Shown here piece after piece: positions 32,000 through 36,528 of a stretch of 36,528 nt of DNA. Position 1 is the stretch's first letter; each line of letters starts with the position of its first letter. The stretch is from Candidatus Bathyarchaeota archaeon (GTDB taxonomy: Archaea; Thermoproteota; Bathyarchaeia; TCS64; B23), in contig JAPDJB010000052.1 in the NCBI GenBank assembly GCA_029259285.1, positions 1 to 36,528 on the forward strand. Direction: 5' to 3'. The position numbers were made by a program, and so were the translations under genes. The notes under the pieces are model-generated. The model searched no databases, was not told the origin of the DNA, and worked only from the letters and a program-made list of their open reading frames with translations.

Positions 32000-32970
32000 A
32001 TGTTGAGAAGGTTAGGGATCTAGCCACGGCGATCCTGGACGAGGTGAATAGGTTTTACGTTGGGAAGAGATTGATGCTGAGGAAGCTTCTATCAGCCGCC
32101 CTCGCCAACGGCCACGTCCTCTTCGAGGATTACCCTGGACTTGGGAAGACGCTGCTCGCCAAGGCGCTGGCGCGGGTGACGGGATGCAGCTGGAGACGCA
32201 TACAGTTCACTCCGGATCTGATGCCGGCGGACATCCTTGGAACCAGGGTCTGGCGTATAAGGGAGGCCCGCTTCGTCTTGGAGAAGGGGCCCATCTTCAC
32301 CAACATCCTATTGGCCGATGAGATCAATCGTTCACCGCCTAAGACTCAGTCAGCCCTGTTGGAGGCGATGGAGGAGCGTCAGGTCACCATAGAGGGTGAG
32401 ACACATCGATTGGAGCAGCCCTTCTTCGTAATCGCCACCCAGAACCCGATAGAGCTGGAGGGAACCTATCCGCTGCCTGAGGCCCAGCTGGATAGGTTTC
32501 TGGTGAAGCTCTCCATCGGCTACGTCGAGACCCAGAGGGAGGAGAGCCTCATACTGAAGAGGAGAATCCTATGGAAGAAGGATGACCCCACATCGCTGAT
32601 GGAGCCTGTGACGGATCAGAGAACCTTCGTAGAGATGCAACGCTTCATAGAGGAGGATATCTACGTCGACGATCAGATCATCGACTACATCACAGCCATA
32701 GTCAGGGCTACCCGCAGCCACTACGCCGTCGAGGTCGGATCCAGCCCAAGGGGAGGCCTCGCCCTCCTTAAGCTCTCAAGGGCTCACGCCGCCATCTCGG
32801 GTCGAGACTTTGTCACGCCTGATGATGTGAAGCTCTTCGCCTTCGACGCCCTTGGGCATAGGCTGATCCTGAGGATGGAGTATGCCCTTGAGGGTAAGGT
32901 GACGCCTGGAGATGTCATAAGGGAGATCCTCGATAAGATAGAGGTTCCCAGGGATTTCCTACGTAGGTGA
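31996..32970 (+). CDS. MoxR-family AAA+ ATPase
   Basis: 324 residues. Walker A with K51 (FEDYPGLGKT), Walker B with D108-E109 (LLADEINRSPPKTQSALLEA), a MEERQVTIEGETH insert hairpin, sensor 1 VIATQNPIELEGTYPLPEAQ and the arginine-finger region LDRFLVKLSIGY. The lid domain follows, with sensor 2 near SSPRGGLALLKLSRAHA. MoxR ATPases work as chaperones that mature metalloenzymes or surface complexes, usually with a DUF58 or VWA partner, here the next gene. The start is GTG 31996, forming GTGA with the preceding stop; the downstream gene begins eight bases after its stop. Confidence 0.93.
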   Translation: MNVEKVRDLATAILDEVNRFYVGKRLMLRKLLSAALANGHVLFEDYPGLGKTLLAKALARVTGCSWRRIQFTPDLMPADILGTRVWRIREARFVLEKGPIFTNILLADEINRSPPKTQSALLEAMEERQVTIEGETHRLEQPFFVIATQNPIELEGTYPLPEAQLDRFLVKLSIGYVETQREESLILKRRILWKKDDPTSLMEPVTDQRTFVEMQRFIEEDIYVDDQIIDYITAIVRATRSHYAVEVGSSPRGGLALLKLSRAHAAISGRDFVTPDDVKLFAFDALGHRLILRMEYALEGKVTPGDVIREILDKIEVPRDFLRR

Positions 32971-32977
32971 AGCCCGC

Positions 32978-34417
32978 TTGTCGACTCGGGAGGCGCTGGA
33001 GCCTGCGGTCACCTCCTTCGCCTTCATAGTCTTCGGAATGCTTCTAGGCAACGTGATCCTAATCCTCGTCGGCCTCCTCCCCCTCCTCTTCATCGTCCTC
33101 TCGCTGCTCATCCCTCCGCCCCAGGAGGTGGAGGTGGAGCGCATAGGGGAGGATCAAAGCCTATTAGTCGATGAACAGTTCTCCGAGACCATCAGGATTA
33201 GGGTTAGAGGAGGCATCGGCATCGTAACCATCGGCGACATCCTCCCATCCTCCTTCAGCCTCGAGGATGGAACCAACTTCAAGGCTCTTTGGAAGGGCGT
33301 CGGCGACGTGGAGGCAGCCATCAGCTATACAGCCACCTGCGCCAGGAGAGGCCTATACCAGCTGGAGGGAGTCCACTATGAGGCCAGGCATTTCCTACGG
33401 ATGTTGAAAACCGATATCGGGCTGGTGGAGGCTCCTAGAACCATCACCGTCAGGCCGAGACCCCTATTGGTAAGGCGGGTTAGGCATAGGGAGGCCGTCT
33501 CAGCTATCCCCATGCCAGCTGAGGCTAAGTATCGATTCGGAATTCCCACGACCGATTTCCTTGAGGTGAGGGACTACGCCCCAGGGGATCCCTATAGGAT
33601 GATAAACTGGAAGGCGACGGCTAGGAGGCTCTCAGCCTCGCCGAGTCCACTTCAGGTCAACGAGTATGAGAGGGAGGGGCGGAAGGTCGTATGGATATTC
33701 CTAGACTCGGCTCCCCACATGGCGGCTGGAACCACGCTTCGAAGCGCATTAGACTACGCCGTCCAGGCCGCCCTCGGGTTGGCTGACTTCTATCTAAGCC
33801 GTGGATGTAGAGTTGGATTAGCCATCTACAATCATGATGCCTATCGATGGGAGGGCCCCTTCGAGAGGAGGGTTAAGCCTCCACCGGAGCTTCTCAAGGC
33901 TCTCTCAGGCCTCAAAGCCCTGGAGCCGCCGATGGAGATGCCTGATGAGGCGGAGGGGGTTAAGATGCCTCAGAGCCGGATAATCTTCCCCGATGTAGGC
34001 CGGAGACAGCGATATAGGTTGACGAAGGAGATGGTTAAAGTCGAGATCGGATACAGCCTAGAGTCGCTGAGGGAGGTGGTTCACAGCTGTCGGGGGCATC
34101 TGAGGGGGTCTAGACCCCTCTTCATCATCATTACCATGGTGGAGGCGGGTGAGCTTGAGGGGCTTCTAGAGGGCGTAAAGGCTCTTTACCGCTATACTCT
34201 GAGGGGTAGGAGGCCGAGTATTATGCTGCTCGATGTGAGAGGAGACAGGTTGGCGGTGAGGACGAGGGAGGAGGAGCTGGCCTCTAGGATCGTTAAGAGG
34301 GAGCTGGAGACGGCTTACATAGCTCTAAGAGGGCTGGGGGTTGAGATCGTATCCTGGAATCCGAGGGATGAGAGCTTCGTTGAGATCCTGGCTAGGAGGG
34401 TGAGATATGGGCGTTGA
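32978..34417 (+). CDS. DUF58 domain protein
   Basis: 479 residues, two membrane helices at about 10-50 (SFAFIVFGMLLGNVILILVG and LLPLLFIVLSLLI), a beta-rich segment (about 60-165), then the DUF58 motif at about 196-215: EVRDYAPGDPYRMINWKATA. After it comes a VWA-like fold with VWIFLDSAPHM, whose Asp-x-Ser is a partial MIDAS. An extension of about 60 residues follows LSGLKALEPPMEMPDEAEGV, unusual in length. DUF58 proteins pair with MoxR ATPases. Start TTG 32978, with AGGTGA ending seven bases upstream. Its end overlaps the next gene by 11 bases. Confidence 0.9.
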   Translation: MSTREALEPAVTSFAFIVFGMLLGNVILILVGLLPLLFIVLSLLIPPPQEVEVERIGEDQSLLVDEQFSETIRIRVRGGIGIVTIGDILPSSFSLEDGTNFKALWKGVGDVEAAISYTATCARRGLYQLEGVHYEARHFLRMLKTDIGLVEAPRTITVRPRPLLVRRVRHREAVSAIPMPAEAKYRFGIPTTDFLEVRDYAPGDPYRMINWKATARRLSASPSPLQVNEYEREGRKVVWIFLDSAPHMAAGTTLRSALDYAVQAALGLADFYLSRGCRVGLAIYNHDAYRWEGPFERRVKPPPELLKALSGLKALEPPMEMPDEAEGVKMPQSRIIFPDVGRRQRYRLTKEMVKVEIGYSLESLREVVHSCRGHLRGSRPLFIIITMVEAGELEGLLEGVKALYRYTLRGRRPSIMLLDVRGDRLAVRTREEELASRIVKRELETAYIALRGLGVEIVSWNPRDESFVEILARRVRYGR

Positions 34418-35087
34418 AAGGTCTATAAGGGGTGTGGAGCTTCTCCTCGCCGTGGCCCCCAGCTATCTCTCAGCCCTCCTCCTGGTGAAGAGCGGCCTCT
34501 ATGTAGAGTTTAAGAGTCTCACCCTCCCAATCCTAGGCCTCCTCGGTCTACCCCTCGAAGCCTATCTCGATTTGATGCCCCTCGCAGCAGCCGTGCTGCT
34601 TTCGCTGCTCATCTGGAGGAGGGGGAGTGAATCGGCCTATGCTAAGCTCTTCAGCCTCAACCTCCTCATGTTCTTCCCAGCCGTCCTCGACTACAGCCAC
34701 TTCAACTGGGTTATGCTGATACTCCCCTACACCCCTAGGGCTGAGATGCCGCTTCTAACCTTCATCACAGGCCTACTACTCCAGCTCTCATATCTAACCA
34801 TCAGATCTACACTCCTCATCCGATATACGAGGGATGAGCTTCTAGGTCGAGGGGCTGAACCCGAGGATGTCGACGCCATCTCCAAGGGGCAGATAGCCTA
34901 CCTCACCTTAATCCTAACGGCCTCAACTCTGATGCTGGCAGCCATATATCTCGCCCTCCCCCACCTGGAGGCCCTATTGAGGGCTGAGATGTCGGGGATC
35001 CCCTATACGCATATAACCATCGGCTTCTCAGCCACCCTCCTCATAGCCATCGCCACCCTTCTCTTCCTAAAGGGCTGGAAGAGATGA
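34407..35087 (+). CDS. Multispanning membrane protein, last gene of the MoxR/DUF58 operon
   Basis: 226 residues with about six hydrophobic segments (ELLLAVAPSYLSALLLV, LDLMPLAAAVLLSLLIW, LNLLMFFPAVLDY, LLTFITGLLLQLSYLTI, IAYLTLILTASTLMLAAIY, IGFSATLLIAIATLLFL) and a charged loop RYTRDELLGRGAEPEDVDAI between the fourth and fifth. I recognise no family. It overlaps the DUF58 gene by 11 bases and is therefore probably made with it; a membrane anchor or channel for the assembly is inference. Confidence 0.78.
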   Translation: MGVERSIRGVELLLAVAPSYLSALLLVKSGLYVEFKSLTLPILGLLGLPLEAYLDLMPLAAAVLLSLLIWRRGSESAYAKLFSLNLLMFFPAVLDYSHFNWVMLILPYTPRAEMPLLTFITGLLLQLSYLTIRSTLLIRYTRDELLGRGAEPEDVDAISKGQIAYLTLILTASTLMLAAIYLALPHLEALLRAEMSGIPYTHITIGFSATLLIAIATLLFLKGWKR

Positions 35088-35136
35088 CAAGGAGGCAAAT
35101 CAGAGCTGGAAAATCGGCTTCCCCTGGGAGACCCCC

Positions 35137-35144
35137 TTTATATC
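35137..35144 (+). promoter_or_regulatory. TATA box for the ribose-1,5-bisphosphate isomerase gene
   Basis: TTTATATC centred about 31 bases before GTG 35172, placing the transcript start near 35168. GGTGA at 35171-35175 would then serve ATG 35181. Confidence 0.55.
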
Positions 35145-35180
35145 ATCCAACCCCCAATTCTTCATCATCTGGTGAATGAG

Positions 35181-36116
35181 ATGAGGAGAGTGCTGGAGGC
35201 CGCTAAGAGGATTAGGCGTCTAGAGGTTCAGGGGGCCACGAACGTCGCCCTCACAGCCATAAGGGCCTTGGTGGAGCAGATGCGGGAATCGAGGGCTGAG
35301 AGCCGTGAGGAGGCCCTGGCCGAGATAGAGGAGGCCCGAGACATCCTCTTCGGGGCGAGGGAGACTGAGCCCTTCATGAGGAATACCCTCAGATACATAG
35401 AGTGGAGGGTTAGGGCTGCCAGGTGGGAGAGCGTCGAGGAGCTCAACCGGCTGATGGAGGCCGTGGCCGAGGAGCTCATACAGCGCTTCAGGGAGGCCCG
35501 TAAACGCATCGAGGACGTCGGCTCCAGGCGCATACTCCCTGGAACCCGCATCCTCACCCACTGCCACTCCTCAGCTGTCATAGCCGTCCTCGGAGCAGCT
35601 AAGAGGAGGGGAATAGAATTCGAGGTGATCTGCACCGAGACCAGGCCCCTATACCAGGGGCGCATCACAGCCAGGGAGCTTCTGGAGATGGGGGTTAAGA
35701 CGACGATGATCGTCGACTCGGCTGTTAGAACCTTCCTGAAGCAGGTTGACCTAGTCCTCGTCGGGGCAGATGCCATAACATCCGAGGGGAACATCATCAA
35801 CAAGATCGGAACAAGCCTCATCGCCCTCGCAGCCCAGGAGGCCCGAGTCCCCTTCTACGTCGTCACGGAGCTGCTGAAGTTTGATCCGCAGACAATCCAC
35901 GGCGACTATGAGGCGATAGAGGAGAGGGCTGCCTCGGAGATATGGCCCGACGCCCCAGAGGGCCTAGCCATAAGGAATCCAGCCTTCGAAGTCACCAGAA
36001 GAGACTACATACATGGAATCATCTGTGAGGAGGGGGTCATATCGCCCCACTCGATTTTGGAGGCCGTAAGGCGTCGATACCCCTGGATACTCGAATCCGT
36101 CGGCATACCAGCCTAA
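35181..36116 (+). CDS. Ribose-1,5-bisphosphate isomerase (eIF2B-alpha family)
   Basis: 311 residues from ATG 35181. It converts ribose 1,5-bisphosphate to ribulose 1,5-bisphosphate in the archaeal AMP/nucleoside degradation route that feeds type III RuBisCO. The catalytic pair is C128 in THCHSSAV and D197 in LVGADAI, at the spacing known for the Thermococcus enzyme. Also present: CTETRPLYQGR, GNIINKIGTSLIAL and PFYVVTELLKFDP. The N-terminal helical domain starts LEVQGATNVA. GTG 35172 would add three residues; GGTGA five bases ahead favours the ATG. eIF2B regulatory subunits look similar, but CHSS plus GADAI supports the isomerase. RuBisCO itself is not in this window. Confidence 0.87.
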   Translation: MRRVLEAAKRIRRLEVQGATNVALTAIRALVEQMRESRAESREEALAEIEEARDILFGARETEPFMRNTLRYIEWRVRAARWESVEELNRLMEAVAEELIQRFREARKRIEDVGSRRILPGTRILTHCHSSAVIAVLGAAKRRGIEFEVICTETRPLYQGRITARELLEMGVKTTMIVDSAVRTFLKQVDLVLVGADAITSEGNIINKIGTSLIALAAQEARVPFYVVTELLKFDPQTIHGDYEAIEERAASEIWPDAPEGLAIRNPAFEVTRRDYIHGIICEEGVISPHSILEAVRRRYPWILESVGIPA

Positions 36117-36171
36117 CCAGGTTTTTGTCGAGGAAAACAATTAAACACCTGAAATCCAACTATTCGACAAC

Positions 36172-36408
36172 ATGCCCCTAAAGGTCTCAATAGAACCCCG
36201 AGAGGAGTGTATAGGATGCGGGAACTGCCAGGCAAACTGCCCCCAAGTCTTCGAGCTCATCCCAGAAGACGGCCTATCGGCCATCAGAGCCGGATATAGA
36301 GGCGCCTCCCAAGCCGAGGGCGAAGTCCCAGACGACCTGGAGAGCTGCGTGAGGGACGCAGCGGAACTCTGCCCCGTAAACATAATCCACGTGGAGAAGA
36401 CGAGTTAG
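36172..36408 (+). CDS. Ferredoxin with a single [4Fe-4S] cluster
   Basis: 78 residues. Cluster ligands are C13, C16, C19 (ECIGCGNCQANCP) and C67 (ELCPVN). C23 and C59 match the two Cys that form a disulfide in Pyrococcus ferredoxin; the position that is Asp in that protein is Cys here, so a full four-Cys cluster is expected. It acts as a soluble low-potential electron carrier. It begins 55 bases after the isomerase stop. The upstream AACAATTAAACACC (36135-36148) is a possible AT-rich promoter, about 30 bases before the ATG. Confidence 0.9.
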   Translation: MPLKVSIEPREECIGCGNCQANCPQVFELIPEDGLSAIRAGYRGASQAEGEVPDDLESCVRDAAELCPVNIIHVEKTS

Positions 36409-36415
36409 ACTTCTC

Positions 36416-36528
36416 TCATTCTCTCCCAGATATTTTCAGTCCAAGTTCCTTTAGTCGTTCGAAGTGGTGGTTCCTTGTTTTCAGCGTCAGATCGTTGGCG
36501 AGGGCTGTGGCGGCTATAAGTAGATCGG
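36416..36528 (-). CDS. PIN-domain (VapC-like) protein, C-terminal end
   Basis: The last 36 codons of a minus-strand gene whose start lies beyond the window. The visible part begins DLLIAATALANDLTLKTRNH and ends ERLKELGLKISGRE. This is the C-terminal signature of VapC-type PIN RNases: the D-x-L-I-A-A-T/A-A helix with the third acidic residue, followed by 'L-T-x-N-x-x-H/D-F'. The N-terminal acids and any VapB antitoxin are outside the window. Confidence 0.8.
   Translation of the reverse strand, partial: DLLIAATALANDLTLKTRNHHFERLKELGLKISGRE

Noticed and set aside
35181-36116. eIF2B regulatory subunit or methylthioribose-1-phosphate isomerase
   Set aside because: The catalytic Cys in THCHSSAV, the Asp in GADAI and the LEVQGAT start fit ribose-1,5-bisphosphate isomerase better.
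1-36528. tRNA, rRNA, CRISPR array or insertion sequence
   Set aside because: The larger gaps (507-591, 8303-8410, 19556-19935, 24969-25054, 28559-28737, 35088-35180) were read and showed no cloverleaf, spaced repeats or transposase remains.

Overview
The window looks like part of a thermophilic archaeal chromosome. The marker genes are archaeal: archaeosine-type tRNA-guanine transglycosylase, an Sm-like protein with the SmAP3-type C-terminal domain, an AK6/Fap7-type kinase, a ribose-1,5-bisphosphate isomerase of the eIF2B family, a PolX polymerase with PHP domain, and an FmdE-like protein. Many genes have a TATA-like box 25-32 bases before the start codon (leaderless transcription), TTG and GTG starts are frequent, and arginine is mostly AGG/AGA. 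A Thermoproteota-type lineage, perhaps Bathyarchaeia-like, is a guess. I see no rRNA, tRNA, CRISPR array or insertion sequence.

Layout. 1-506: start of a PLP aminotransferase, reading out of the window. 592-3104 (+): M20 metallopeptidase, FmdE-like protein, secreted or anchored phospholipase D-fold protein. 3067-8302 (-): a run of antiporter, M20D amidohydrolase, PolX polymerase and an SPL-like radical SAM protein. 8411-9583 (+): an M24-fold protein that has lost most metal ligands. 9588-15278 (-): a giant extracellular protein of 1896 residues with three glycoside-hydrolase-like modules and a beta-propeller. 15319-19555 (-): an RNA/ribosome-centred block (AK6/Fap7-like kinase, zinc ribbon, small winged helix, SmAP3, TgtA) followed by a solitary DNA methyltransferase. 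19632-19933 (+): a frameshifted remnant of an OsmC-family gene.

19936-24308 (-): the most unusual block. Four overlapping genes encode two proteins with a central two-helix membrane hairpin, a third such protein fused to an M14 zinc carboxypeptidase domain, and a divergent SPFH/band-7-like protein. The three hairpin proteins share a layout and look like distant paralogues. I know of no named system with this composition.

24420-28558 (+): MntP-type manganese exporter, winged-helix regulator, IMP dehydrogenase, and PurH split into two overlapping genes (IMP cyclohydrolase and AICAR transformylase); together the last three catalyse AICAR to FAICAR to IMP to XMP. 28738-35087 (+): five tightly coupled genes encoding a membrane-anchored transglutaminase, a multispanning protein, a MoxR ATPase, a DUF58 protein and a second multispanning protein, an archaeal version of the MoxR/DUF58/transglutaminase cluster. 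35181-36408 (+): ribose-1,5-bisphosphate isomerase and a one-cluster ferredoxin. 36416-36528 (-): C-terminal end of a PIN-domain (VapC-like) protein.
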